Source: Hymenoscyphus infarciens
Lineage: Eukaryota > Ascomycota > Leotiomycetes > Helotiales > Helotiaceae
Reading direction: 5' to 3'
Length of the DNA: 64,000 nt
NCBI GenBank assembly: GCA_001414345.1
Contig: LLCB01000088.1
Span: 124,001-188,000 of the forward strand
Made by a program: the position numbers and the translations under genes. Under the pieces are notes generated by a model that saw only the letters and a list, made by a program, of their open reading frames with translations, was not told where the DNA came from and did not search any database. The stretch's first letter is position 1. Every line of letters starts with the position of its first letter. Shown here piece after piece: positions 34,101-46,034 of the stretch.

Positions 34101-35072
34101 TAAGAATAGAGAATATTCTACTAGCCTTCTTACTAGTCTTTAATATAAGGTGTTTATATAAGATCTCTAAAAACATTTTAATAAGATTGTTAAGTAATAT
34201 AACTCCTTTTCTAAGCTTTATATTATTAATTAACTATATCTTTTAACTTATTACCTAGGTAAAAGTAATTTAGTAAACTATATTTAGAAAGTCCTTTACT
34301 ATAAGTAGACTCTTAATCTCTAAGAGTTAAAATTTTTTTACTTAATTATAGTAGCGTTTCTAGTTAGAGAACTAGCGATTAGAGTTTATAGACTCTAATT
34401 TAGTTTAAGTAAGCGTATTCTAGTATTCTATATATACTATGTCTTCTACGCTTTCTAATATTAGTACTAAGTTGTTTTTAAGCTTTTAAATTAAGTCTTA
34501 GAGAGCGAATTTCCTAGTATACCTAAGTAAGAATTAGGCTTCTAAGAGTATAGACTCGTCTATAGTACTCTCTACCTAGGAGCTAACTTTATATATCTTA
34601 CCTTATATAATATAAAGCTTATTAATTTTAAAAGCGTATCTTTTAATATTATCTCTAAAGTCCTCTTTAACGTTGTTAGCTAATACTAGAAGAGGTGGTT
34701 CTAGTAGATCTCTTTCTATATATTAAGCTACTAAGAGTATATTCTAAGCTTTATTTACTATAAGCTAAGCTTTTTTAAGTCTTATATTCTTATTAAGTAT
34801 AGCCTATTTAATTATAGAATAGAGTCTTTTAAGCTTATTAGCGTTCTTAGTATTAGAGTTATTTAGATCGAAGTATTTCTAGACTCTTTCTTAGTAGGTA
34901 ATATAAAAGAAGCGGTTATACTATATAGGCTACGAGTTTTAGTTAGTAAGGAGGACCTTTTTAGTCGAGAGTAAGCTTACTATTATAAAAGTAGTACTTT
35001 TAAGAAGAAGATAAAGATAAATAAAAAGAAGATAAAGCTAATATAACTAGCGTAGTAGAAGTAGTGTCTTAT
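31101..35072 (-). pseudogene. Copia gag/protease/integrase region, degraded
   Basis: By position this should hold the 5' part of the copia polyprotein. The sequence is too damaged for me to point to HHCC or DDE residues with confidence. Several ORF-like stretches run on the minus strand, with none intact. Confidence 0.45.
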
Positions 35073-35092
35073 CTACTAACTAGGCTTATAAC
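35073..35092 (-). other. Putative primer-binding site (initiator-tRNA-like)
   Basis: Directly after the 5' LTR (minus strand) is GTTATAAGCCTAGTTAG. It matches the complement of the anticodon-loop region of initiator Met tRNA (family form GTTATGGGCCCAGC) if G-to-A and C-to-T changes are allowed. Copia-type elements are known to prime from an internal fragment of that tRNA. The reading is from memory and short. Confidence 0.5.
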
Positions 35093-35267
35093 TATAGCGA
35101 TTATAGAAGCTATATTAAGAGTATAGGATAAGTAAAGTAAAGTTAAAGTAGATACTTAATTCCTAGAACTATAGAGGAGAGTATAAGGCTTTAAATACTA
35201 TACTTCTTACTTAAAAGATAGAGATTATTAGGTGATTCTTTATCTAACCCACCTTTGTCTCGTAATA
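35093..35267 (-). repeat. 5' LTR of the copia element
   Basis: Partner of 27,483-27,657. It retains more G/C (GTGATTC, TTGTCTCG), so it is the less mutated copy. Confidence 0.85.
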
Positions 35268-35340
35268 AGTATATATAAGTAGCTATCTAATTTAGCTTAA
35301 TTAGAAGTTTTAATATCTTATTTATATTAAGTTAATATAT

Positions 35341-35521
35341 TGTTGCGGGAAGGGCACGTGACTACACTAGTGGCGGACCTGTAGATATAGATAGTACGAG
35401 TGCTTCGTACTCTCTTCTTCTCTCTTTAGACGTTTATTACTATACTATATAAGAGATTACTTTTATGTATTTTATTAGGCTTAGCTATAAGCTTCTAATC
35501 TATAATCTGTCTCTTATACTA
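35341..35521 (+). repeat. 5' LTR of the chromovirus
   Basis: A 181-bp repeat that begins with the intact terminal TG and keeps CG-rich blocks such as GGCACGTGAC. Its end, CTTATACTA, corresponds to CTTATGCTA in the 3' copy. Confidence 0.85.
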
Positions 35522-35869
35522 TATAGTAGTAATACTTTAAATTTGAACTATATATAATCTCTTTGAAATTATTAAGCCTCTATCTTCTATTAACTATATT
35601 ATAATCTATAACTCTTACCTCTCTTTCTCTTGTCTACTTTCTAATCTTATAATTTGAATACTTAATTAGAATCTAGCTATTAGTATATATACTGTCTAGT
35701 AATAAGTATAACTATCTTCTAGATCTCTAGTAGGTTAGTAAGAAAGATAAAAAATATCTCTCTTATATTTATTCTACTTTATATATATATATTACTTATA
35801 ATTTATATAAGAAAGCCTTAGAAAGAAGAAGTACTAGTAAAACCTAAACCTAAAAAAATTCTTAACGAA

Positions 35870-38595
35870 TATAGTAGCTATTATAATAAATAAGGTAGAT
35901 ACTAAAAGAATAGTAGATATATAAAAGAGTTTACTCTAAGAGTTCTAATAGAATTAGCTCTATTCTTAATACTATTAGAATAATCTATTATACTTAAAAA
36001 TCTCTTTTCTAAGCTCTTTAAAGCTCTACTAAGTACTCTAGCTTCGTAAGCCTTATAAACTCTATTAGCTCCTTATATATACTATTTATAAGATATATCT
36101 ATTATACTAGTCGACCCTTGTATTCTAAGAGCCTCTAGTCCTGTTTCTATAAGCTCTAGTAGACTTAACGAGATTAGAGCGCTTATATATTAAAGACTAG
36201 TACTTAGAAGAGATAAGAAAGAAGTGAATCTTAACAATGATCTAGATATTATAATTACTAATTAAGAAGAGAGAGCTCTTAGTATTCTTAAAGACTTAAT
36301 TGTTATTAGTAGAGATAATATTTTAAACTTTACTATAATTAGAGAAGAGTCTATAGTACTATTCTCTTCTAGCTCTACTCTAAGTTATTCTAGCCTAATC
36401 CCTAGTCTTAACACTTACTCTAAGGCTTTTAAACTAGTAGATATTACTACTATATTTAATCTTACTTCTTAGATAGCTTTTGTATTATATTAATTAAAGT
36501 CTTTCTTATTAGATTAAGAGTCTATCGATTTAGACTTCTTTAATAAGATTAATAAGCTCTTAACCCTACTCTTAAATAGTAGATCTATTATAATAGTAGA
36601 ACCTAAAGTACTATATACTAAGTAGCTTTAGTAGAGAGACGTTATAATTATTAATTTTATAGTAAATAAGATAGCTAAGAATATTACTAGGTATATAAAC
36701 CTTTAACTACTTATTATAGACGAGGATCTAGAGAACGTAGAGTTAGTATTTAATCTATTAAGAGACGACCTCTTAAACGATCTTAAGACTAGTATAGTAT
36801 AACTATTTAAATTACTAAATAGTCTAGCTATAGAAGATAAATTTATAATACTTCTTACTTATTTCTAACCTAGACTAGAATAGACGAACCCTTATTCTAG
36901 TAAATCTTTATCTAAAACCTCTTATTAATCTCTTTATTAATTCTCTTATAGATTCTCTTATAGATATAAGTAATAAGACTTTAATAACTAATAATAATAT
37001 TAACTATATCTTAAAATAAGAGATATTAAATATAATAGTAAAATACTAGTTATGTTATAGTTTAGCTAGGTTAAGAGATTTATATAGATTTATAATAAGA
37101 AGATAATATTAAGCCTTATACTCTAGGCTTTAATAGATAATACCTAGGTCTAGTATAATAGACTTATACTAAATACTAGGACTTAAATACTTTTAAACTA
37201 CGACAAGCTTAGAAGCTAGATAAGTAAATAGTTTTAAAAGAATATATTAATACTACTTGTCTAAGCTAATAAGGAAGAATTTTAGTTTGAATTTAAGAAC
37301 TAATACTCTTTTTAAGTATATATAGTAAAAAAGTAATTACTCTACGTCGAAGCTAAGTCTACTAATAAAGACTACTTAGTATATAGAATTTATACTAGAC
37401 TCGACTCTATATTAGGCTTTATAATTATACTAAAGCTATTTAATAATATACTAGAATTTCTTAAAAAGAAGGTATATACTATGAAGTCTATAGTATAAGT
37501 ATCTTAAACTATCTAAAATAAGAAATTTAAAATACTTAATAAAGAGAATAAATTACTAAAAAAAAAGTTTAAAAAGTCTAAATTATATAATAAAGGTTAA
37601 TTAAGTAAGAATAACTAGAAGAATTAGATAGAACAGAAGTAAGATAATAAGAGGGTTAATAATAACTTTAAGAGATATAATAATAATAACTTTAAGAGAT
37701 ATAATAATAGATATAGTTAAAACCTTTAAAGTAATTATTAGAATAATAGAGATAAGCGACTCTTTAATCTCTTTATTCTATAATAATTTAAGTAGCTTAG
37801 ATTCAACCTACTAGCCTAGTCTTAGTAATTTAGTAGATAGCCTTTTAATTCTTTATATACTTAAAACTACTAGATACCTCTACTAATATAGTCTATATAG
37901 TTTATATAACTAAGATTTATATTAAAAGTAGCTACTTAATTTATATAGAGATAGTAGTAATAGTAACAACTACTTTAACTCTTTTTAGAAAACAGTTAAA
38001 AATAGTTATAATAACCTACAAGTACTACTATAGTCTTAGTATACTTTAGAGAAGCTAAACCTTTAGACTTAGTAGCTATAAATAAGTATATATACTAGAT
38101 AATTATTAGCACTTTAGACAGATTTAAAACTAATTTATATATTAGTTTAGATAATTTAAATTTAAAAAATAAATATAGCAGTTACTCTAGAGTAGTAAAC
38201 TATTTATAAGAATTCCTATTATAACCTCGTTATCTAATATTAATATTATAGTATAATAGGAAAATTATATATCTTTACTATTACCTAATCTAGACCTATT
38301 ACTAGTCCTAGTACTAGAAAGCCTAAAAAAATTTAAAAATAATAAACTATCTAAAATAAGCTATCTAGCTAAAATATCACCTATTCTATTTATATCTAGT
38401 ATTTTACTAATATTAGCTACTCTATCTAATTCTCCTATACTATAGAAAGTAGATATAATATATATACTCTCTTCTACTACTCTGCTTCCTCTATCTTCTA
38501 TAAATCTATTAATAAAGGGCTTAATAACTCTATTACTTCTAGATATACTAATTAAAGAGATAATTAGAATAGACGTCTTATTAAATAGTATAGAG
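35870..38595 (+). pseudogene. Chromovirus gag-like region, degraded
   Basis: This lies between the 5' LTR and the nested insertion. A Lys/Asn/Arg-rich stretch around 37,550-37,740 contains a near-duplicated NNFKRYNN unit, as in basic nucleocapsid tails. No zinc knuckle survives that I can see. Assignment is mainly by position. Confidence 0.45.
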
Positions 38596-38600
38596 TTCCT

Positions 38601-38944
38601 TATAACGGCACGAAATATACACTACAGAAGAAGAGGCATATGGGAGTGCGTTCGAGACTGAATAACATGCGTAGATACTAGGCTCTAATACGGAAGAAAA
38701 GGCTAAACTGGCCTTTTCTGACTCTAGGAGAGTAGGCTGCTATATATAAGAGGTTTCGGACGATATAAAAGGGGTACGAAACCGAACAACGACATACGTC
38801 GGCTAATACAAAAGCCCGAACCCTACGAAGTACGTCCGAAAGCCCGGACGTACGTAACCTTCCTAAATTAGACAATGCAAAACAACTACCGAAACACGGC
38901 ATATGCCATGTAATCTCGGCTATACAGGACGGCATGCCGTCACA
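38601..38944 (+). repeat. 5' LTR of the nested element
   Basis: 344 bp, with internal CG-rich palindrome-like blocks (TACGTCCG ... CGGACGTA near 38,829-38,856). Related copies sit at 23,101-23,436 (reverse) and 23,678-24,451. Confidence 0.93.
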
Positions 38945-39338
38945 TCCCCCTCCCTTAAAAAAGACTCGTCCCGAGTCTTCTATCTCTTGTCGTTCAGGGT
39001 CGAATCGGGATAGTATAAGTATTATAACATTTGTCGTATTTGATTTTGTTGTAAGCGAGAAGGTCGATTAGGGTCTGAATCGTAGCTGACCCAGGTTCGA
39101 AGATGCTTTGTTTAGTTGAAATTTGTCGTAAGCGAGACGAGATGTCGAGATGGGTTTCGAATCGTAACCGTAGATGCTTGTAAAGAGACTTCGTTTCTAA
39201 TCCTTCAATATCAAAAGCAAGCATTCGTATCCGCTAAAAGAGTGTAGTCCGATCCGTCTAGTAGGTCGGAAAAAGTTCAAAAGTTTAAAAAGTTTAAAAG
39301 GTTCAGAGTAGAGTCGGAGGTCGTTCGGTTGAGAGGCA

Positions 39339-39730
39339 GTGATAACTCAGTTAAGAGTTCACTTCGAGGGCGTACCGATTCGCATCCGATTCGAATTTAC
39401 TAAAAGAGTATAGGTCTGAAAAAGTTCAGAATAAAGTCGGAGCCGAATTCAGAGTCGACTTAGATGTAAACATCGAGAGGTAACGTTATTATAGATAAAA
39501 GTGATAACTCAGCTAAGAGCTCACTTCGAGAGCGTACCGATTCGCATCCGATTCGAATTCTCCGATTCGAATTTATTAAAAGAGTATAGGTTCGTCCAAA
39601 CTAAGGTCGACAGGGACTCAGAGTAAACTCGGAAACGAAAAGTCGATAATGTCGTAGACAGTGATAACTCAGCTAAGAGGTCACTATCCTTTCGAGAGCG
39701 TACCGATTCGATTCGTATCCGATTCGAAAG
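39339..39730 (+). repeat. Tandem repeats of about 160 bp in the nested element
   Basis: The block GTGATAACTCAGYTAAGAG followed by GCGTACCGATTCG and ATCCGATTCGAA starts at 39,339, 39,501 and 39,661, a period of 160-162 bp. A fourth, diverged copy starts at 40,651. They are non-coding. Confidence 0.85.
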
Positions 39731-39824
39731 TTCAAATAAAAAAAGGACTTCTAGCCCGGCCAGAAGTGAAAGAAAGTAAGAAAGTAAAGACTGTAAGACT
39801 CTATACCAGAGTCGGTAGGGTTTC

Positions 39825-40030
39825 GACTAGTCAAAGGCGAAGTTGTTACCGAAGTTTATCGAAGTTTCACTATCCGAAGTTTAGAACAACAAAAGGGGTA
39901 GTTTCGGCTAGTCAAAAGCAAAGTTATAGCTGAATTGTCGAAGTTGAAAATGTTGTCCGAAGTCCAGGACAGGTTTCAGCTGGTCAAAGGAGTTTATTAC
40001 CGAATATTATCAAAGTTTAAAATTTTGTTG
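39825..40030 (+). repeat. Tandem repeats of about 72 bp in the nested element
   Basis: Three units share TTTCRRCTRGTCAAA then a TTACCGAA-like box and a GTCCGAAG-like box, starting near 39,828, 39,901 and 39,973. No coding frame runs through them. Confidence 0.7.
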
Positions 40031-41128
40031 TCCAAGTATCCAGAGACAATAAAAAAAAGGGGTACCAGTTTCAGGTACGACATTTATCGGTACTGTCGTA
40101 GGAACTGTGTTACTCAGGCCCGTAGGCCGCCTTGTTCCCTTCGAGGTACTTAAGGACTTAATCGTCATCTTCCGATTTCGAAAAAAAGAGTTGCTGTCGG
40201 ATCGTAGGGAGTTCGGAGCTGAACTGGACAAGGATGGAGGGGTATTCTATTAAACCGGAGTGCTGATTATAAGTAAAATTCAGCGTTTCAGCGTGTCTCC
40301 TTATCCACAGCTAAAAGATCGTTCACCATTTTAGCAAAGTTGTAATTCCAGCGTCTCTTAAGAGTAGCAGACGGGTTTCGGAGCTAAGGTATAATCTTGT
40401 CTTATCCCACATATAAAAGAAGCGTTCTAATTCTAGTATCTCTCCAAGTATGGCCGTACTCGAAAAGTAACCTTTTAAAGTTAGCAAAAGTTTCTTTAGC
40501 GTAATCTTATTCTTAATTCTACTTCTATCTCTTTTAACCTTTATACCGGCAGCTAGGACTTAGTTCGTAACCGTAGTCTTTTGAATATTCGCTAGTAGAA
40601 GGAAGTTTAGAGTAGAGTCGGATAATGTTCGGTTAGGATTAACAAAGATAGTAATAACTTAGCTAAGAGCTCGCTTCTGAGTTTTATCCTAATAGAAAGC
40701 GTATTTCGACTGATTCGTATCCGATTTATATCCGATTCGAGAGAAGTAGGAAGTGGTAGGAAGGCATCAGGGGCAGCGGTGTCCCTTAAGCGAAAGAGGT
40801 CTGAATTTGAGCTTTGAAAAGCAAAGGAGGGTTCGAATGAGGGTCGGATCAGTGAGAGTTCGGAGGTAGGGTGTTTTTGACTTCGAAGTTCGCTTATAAT
40901 TTTGCTCTCGGTTAACCGATCGTTTTGTCCTTTATGTTCTTTACCCCTAACTCGTCCGCCTATTATCCGCATATCGTCTGTATTTAAGAAGTCTCGCTTA
41001 TCGTTTCGTCGGGATCTTCTAGGTCTTAGTGTGCGGTTGCGGGTCAGGTCGGAGAGGGTTTAGAGGGTTGTCTTTCGAAAAGGGGGGTGGCCCTGGAAGG
41101 GGGTTCAACGCGAGGCGGAACAGGTTCG

Positions 41129-41188
41129 GAGAGACCTGAGGTCTCTCGGAAATTCGACATAATGATGTCGATTTTAGGGGGGGGGGGG
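41129..41188 (+). other. Two adjacent hairpins and a 12-G tract in the nested element
   Basis: GAGAGACC/GGTCTCTC with a 3-nt loop (41,129-41,147), then TCGACAT/ATGTCGA with a 4-nt loop (about 41,153-41,170), then twelve G (41,177-41,188). In RNA this would be a compact structured stretch, as expected of a packaging or dimerisation signal; that role is a guess. Confidence 0.6.
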
Positions 41189-41527
41189 TAAGAGCAGATT
41201 CGGAAGCCTTCGCGATGACTTTTTAGTAATAGTCGACTTATTCACCGAACCTGTGTACAGCAGTCCCTATACAGAGAGGGTTATTAGGATTCTAAACACT
41301 TAGCGTATTTAAATCCTATAACGTATAAGATATGATTTTTACTAGCTATCTAAAACCGATACTAAACCCTAATATTACTAGCTGTCTAAGAGATCTCTAG
41401 AATCCTAGCTATTTAAGGATAGCGTTATTCAGATCCGATTCTAGCTTAAAAAAGAAATAAAAGTAATAATAAGCTTAAAGAGATATTATAAAGGCTATTA
41501 CTAGCAAAGAAGAGTTTAGCCTTTTTA

Positions 41528-41871
41528 TATAATAGCACGAAATACATACTATAAGAGAAGAGGCATATAGGAGTATGTTTAAGACTAAATAATATACGTA
41601 GATACTAGGCTCTAATACAGAAGAAAAGGCTAAACTGGCCTTTTCTGACTCTAGGAGAGTAGGCTGCTATATATAAGAGGTTTCAAACGATATAAAAGAG
41701 GTACGAAACTAAACAACGACATACGTCGGCTAATACAAAAGCCCGAACCCTACGAAGTACGTCCGAAAGCCCGGACGTACGTAACCTTCTTAAATTAGAT
41801 AATACAAAACAACTACCGAAACACGGCATATACTATGTAATCTCGGCTATACAGGACGGCATACCGTCACA
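41528..41871 (+). repeat. 3' LTR of the nested element
   Basis: 344-bp partner of 38,601-38,944, with more C-to-T and G-to-A changes than the 5' copy, followed directly by the TTCCT duplication. Confidence 0.93.
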
Positions 41872-41876
41872 TTCCT

Positions 41877-44800
41877 TAGTAAGCTATCACGTACTAATTA
41901 ACTATATAAAAGAGCTAAAAAGATTATAGTCTCTAATATAAAATAGAAGAGCGACGATAAGTACTTTGTAAATAGTACTTAGTATTACTACTATATAAGT
42001 ATAAAGTGCGTTCTTACTACTTTATTAAGCTAGGATATTAAATTTTACATAAACACTAGTTTAAGTATAAATCTTATAGCTAAATATATAGTAGATTATT
42101 TCTTCCTATATATTAAGATAGAAGAAGAACTAAATATAATTAGCTTTTTAGGTATTAGAAAAGATACTTAAAAGCTTTAAAATTTTATAAAGATCCTCTT
42201 TATTACCTATAATACTTTTAGACGAGAGTTCCTCTTTAAAGTAGAATTCTATATTATTAATAAGCTAAGCTATAATATACTAATAGATACTTCGTTTCTA
42301 AAGCTAAATTACTTAAACTTCTATTAAGTAAAAGAATATAGTATTAATTATCTAGATTACTACGATTATAAATTCTATATCTCTTACCTGTTAAATTAAG
42401 GAAAGAAAGAGCTTAAGTATATAATAATCTATATAGTAGAAGATATAATTATTAATCTTATATAGAGCTAGAATATTAGTGTTTATTATAGTAAGAAGTT
42501 ACTAGTATTAGTATAAGAGTATATAGTTAAGCTATATTAGAAAAGTAGCCTAGTACTAAACTAATTTAGAAGCCTTATGTATATAATTACTAATAGAGAT
42601 TAAAAACCTCTTATATTCGCGAACTTTAATACTACTTCTATAAGAATTATAAAAGAATAGTTGCTAGAATTTCTTAAGCTATTAGATAAGCTACTATTAG
42701 CTGATTACTTTATATACTTTAACTTTATTAATATATTTAAAGGACTACTCTTAGTACTAGAATAGCCTAAAAGTAAATATCCTAATAGTTAGCTTTATCT
42801 TATATAACCGATTAATAATCTAATTAATATTTCCTAGGCTAATATTAGACTAGAGTAGAGTAAGGAATACTAAGCTAAGATTAGAGACGTTATTTAAAGT
42901 AAAGCTAAGCTATTCTATAATAAGTTAGATTACTTTAATAATAGAATTAAAATGTCTATTCCTTTTAAGAAAGAGGTAGATATTAAGAACTTAAAGTAAG
43001 CTTTTTATAATCTATTAAAAAGAGATAAGGAAGTAATAAATAATATTATTAACCTATTAATTAAGGTAGACGTTATTAAAAAGGTGTTTTTAGAGGAATC
43101 TTTACTAGTCTCTATATTAGTATTTATAGTATAGTGTAATAGAAAACCTTATATAGTAGTAGATTTAAGGAGAATTAATACTAAACTATATATAGACGCT
43201 TAGCTTTTACCTAGGTAAGATAATATACTATAAGCGATATATAACACGACTGTGTTTTTTATACTTAATATAATAAAAAGCTTTTTCTAGTAATTAACCT
43301 ATTTTAAGAATAGATAGAAGTAGACCTTTATAATGCTTTATAAAGGCTAAGAAAGACTGACTATTAATACTATAGAGCTAGTTATATTACCTACTTTCTT
43401 CTAGTATTATATAGAAGATATGTTTAAAGATATATTCTAGTAATTTATATATATATTTATTAATAATACTATTATCTTTTTAAGGACCTTAGAAGAATAT
43501 CTAGTCTATTTAAAGTAAGTACTCTACTATCTTATAGAGTTAGAGGTTACTCTTTTATTATTAAAATACTACTTTGCTTAATTAAGATTATAAGTATTAG
43601 GCTATTAGATATTATAATATAGTCTATATATAATAGAAGATAAAGTTAAAGTAATAAGAGTAATAAAGTTTCCTTATACCTTATCTAACTTAGAAAAGAG
43701 CCTTAGACTGTTTAGATACTATTATAAATTTATTACTTATTACTTAGCTATTGTAATACTGTTAATTAAGCTAAAAACCTTAGAGTTTAAAAGCTCTTTA
43801 ATTTCTAGTAAAGAACGTAACATCTATTTAAGACATATAATAAAGTCTTTTATAATAGACTTAGAGTTAGCTAAATTACTTAATAATAGTAAATCTATAT
43901 AAGAAAAGCTTAAAGATAAGCTATACTCTGTACCTATACTAGTATTTCTAGACTTTATAAAGCCTTTTAAGCTATACGTAGATAGAAGTAAAAAGATAGG
44001 TTATAGAGTAGTATTATATTAGGTAAATAATAAAGGAGTTAAGTATCTTATCTTATATCTTTCTAAATTATTATTACTAGTAGAGGAAAGATATTAGCTA
44101 ATAGAGCTAGAGACTAGTATACTTATTTAGGCTTTAGAAAAGTTACTATAATACCTAGATAGTAACGATTTTATAGTAGTTACCAATTACTAAGCTATTA
44201 CTAATACTTTTAAAGACGACGGCTCTATTAAGAGTAAAAGGTTGATTTAGCTATAAAACTAGCGATTGTTTTTATCTTATTATAAATAGTATATGAATAT
44301 TATTTACTATATAAATAAGACCTATATTAATATAGACGCTTTATTGAGATTATCTTATAATAAGCTAAAACTATTATTTTAAAAAGAAGCTATAATTAAA
44401 TCTAATATATATTTTATATAAGCCTTCTTATCTAAAGTTATAACCTTATCTATATCTAAAGAGTTATTATTAGAAGTTATAAAGTAGCTACTCTTAGACT
44501 AATTCTTAAAGCTTATATTTGTCTAGATATTAAAATAATATATAAATAGTAAGTATACTAAAGTACTAGTAACTACTCTTAAAGGCTTTTGTTTCAAGCC
44601 TACTAGGAAGCTACTATTCTTTAATAAGCTTCTTTATATACTAAAAGCATATCTAGAAAAGTTCTTATCTCTTATCTATAATAATAAGAGCTACTTTAGA
44701 ATTAAAAAGATCTATTAATATATAAAAAGTTACATCTTCTATTCTAGATTATATTAAGAGATTATAAAATATATAAAGAGCTACCTAGTATATTAATAAG

Positions 44801-45747
44801 TAAAGCCTTCTAATACTCTATCTTAAAAGTCTCTTTAGCTAATTAAATATCTTATAGTACCTTTAAAAGTACTATTATTAGATTTTATAAATAGCCTTCT
44901 AATCTCTATCTAAGGTAATAATAAGATACTTACTATTACTTATAAGTGTTTAAAAGTAGTAAAGCTCTTAGTAGGTAAAGATACTAATACTACTAAGGAT
45001 TAGACTACTTAATACTTTAGATATATCTACGTAGATTAGAGTTTACCTAATAGTATAATATCTAATTATAACTCTAAGTTTTAATTAGTGTTCTAGTATA
45101 AGCTTTTTAAGCTTACGAAAGTCAATCTAAGCTTTACTACTATATACTATTTAGTAGGTAATAGTTAGATAGAGTGTACTAATTAAACTATAGTTTATAT
45201 CTTATAATATACTATTAGTAGAGTATATAACTAGTTAACTTAGAAAGACCTTATACCTTTTATCTAGCTATTATTTAACTCTTTTATTAACACCTCTACT
45301 AAAGTAACACTCTTCTCCTTATTATATAGCTAGGATATAAAGATAGAGCTTAGTACTAATACTAGAGAGGATATTCTAAACTTCTTAACTTATTATAAAT
45401 CCTTATAGAACTAAGTAGAATAGTTAGTTAAGATAGCCTAAGCTTATATAAAGATATACTATAATAATAAATATACTCTTCTAAAATTTAATAGTATAAT
45501 ATACTTATAAATAGCAAAAAAATAAGATAAGAGTTACTATCTTTAAAATTATATAAAGCTATCCTTTTAGAGATTAGAACCTTTTAAGATTATATAGCTA
45601 GTAAGTAACTTTACCTTTAAAATAAAATCGAGCTATTAAATTAGCTTAAGATTTACTCTATTATATCTATTAAACACCTAGAACTAGCGAATAATAATCT
45701 ATATACTTATTCTTAACCTAAGCTAGGACTAATTACTATTAATAAAG
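41877..45747 (+). pseudogene. Chromovirus pol (protease, RT, RNase H, integrase), RIP-degraded
   Basis: Domains appear in order on the plus strand. A protease-like site INTSLSINLIAK at about 42,045 stands where the family has DTGAS. RT runs from about 43,080 to 43,800 (VDLRRINTKL; later VYIDD is degraded near 43,450; SNLEKSLRLFRYY near 43,690). RNase H covers about 43,965-44,350 (KPFKLYVDRSKK, LETSILI). Integrase spans about 44,690-45,390 (a zinc-binding remnant, LDFINSLLISIQGNNKI with the first Asp, TTYYLVGNSQIE near the third catalytic position). Most of it reads in one frame. The order PR-RT-RH-IN is diagnostic for Ty3/gypsy. Confidence 0.82.
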
Positions 45748-45890
45748 AGGAAAGATTTATTATTAAGAATATCCTAGAATAAGAAATATATAAACCTTTA
45801 AAAAGGCGATACTAATTATATTATAAGATTAAGTAGCTAAGCTATGAGGAAACCACTTAGAAGCTAGTATTAATAATATAGGATTAAGCT
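45747..45890 (+). pseudogene. C-terminal chromodomain of the gypsy integrase
   Basis: After the integrase the translation gives EERFIIKNILEQE (TAA read as Gln), then a Tyr/Lys-rich strand and LSYEETT, matching the chromodomain pattern (ExxxILxxR, YxVKWxGY, EATWEP) with RIP substitutions. This marks the element as a chromovirus; such domains target integration to modified chromatin. The frame differs from the upstream integrase, so an indel lies between. Confidence 0.65.
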
Positions 45891-45947
45891 AAATCAATTA
45901 TATTAGTTTATAAAAAGAAAAGAAAGAAAGATATATACTCTAAGTCT

Positions 45948-46034
45948 AAAGCTTTCTTATAATAAAATAAAACCTTCTTATAATAGAGTAAAGCCTTCTT
46001 ATATTAAGGTAAAAGCCTTCTTATAATAGAGCAA
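45948..46034 (+). repeat. About four copies of a 22-bp repeat behind the chromodomain
   Basis: Units of the form AAAGCCTTCTTATAATAGAGT, with small changes, follow each other from 45,948 to 46,034. The unit length is not a multiple of three throughout, so it probably lies at or beyond the end of pol. Confidence 0.75.

Larger units (their letters stand above)
27483..35267 (-). mobile_element. Ty1/copia LTR retrotransposon, RIP-inactivated
   Basis: The 7,785-bp element is bounded by 175-bp direct repeats (27,483-27,657 and 35,093-35,267) and flanked by AATAT (27,478-27,482) and AGTAT (35,268-35,272), a 5-bp target duplication differing by one RIP-type transition. On the minus strand the LTR starts TATTACGAGACAAAGG, a RIP form of TG. 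A purine tract lies next to the 3' LTR, and a primer site next to the 5' LTR. RT and RNase H are recognisable on the minus strand between about 29,690 and 31,100, followed downstream by an antisense frame. No intact ORF remains. Confidence 0.85.
38601..41871 (+). mobile_element. Young non-autonomous LTR element nested in the chromovirus
   Basis: Two LTRs of exactly 344 bp (38,601-38,944 and 41,528-41,871) and a perfect 5-bp target duplication TTCCT (38,596-38,600 and 41,872-41,876) define a 3,271-bp insertion. The LTRs start TATAACGG/TATAATAG and end CCGTCACA; they differ almost only by transitions. The 2,583-bp interior is much richer in G/C than its surroundings and has no ORF with domain character; it contains tandem repeats, hairpins and a G tract. 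It must be mobilised by another element's proteins. Reading orientation is taken from the LTR ends (TG to CA). Weak RIP in the interior suggests insertion after the host element had decayed. Confidence 0.92.

Noticed and set aside
39339..39730. 160-bp repeats as a CRISPR array
   Set aside because: The organism is a fungus, the units are long and imperfect, and there are no unique spacers.
38678..40972. Several ORFs in the nested LTR element as genes
   Set aside because: They lie in LTRs and non-coding tandem repeats and show no domain; the higher G/C content alone keeps the frames open.
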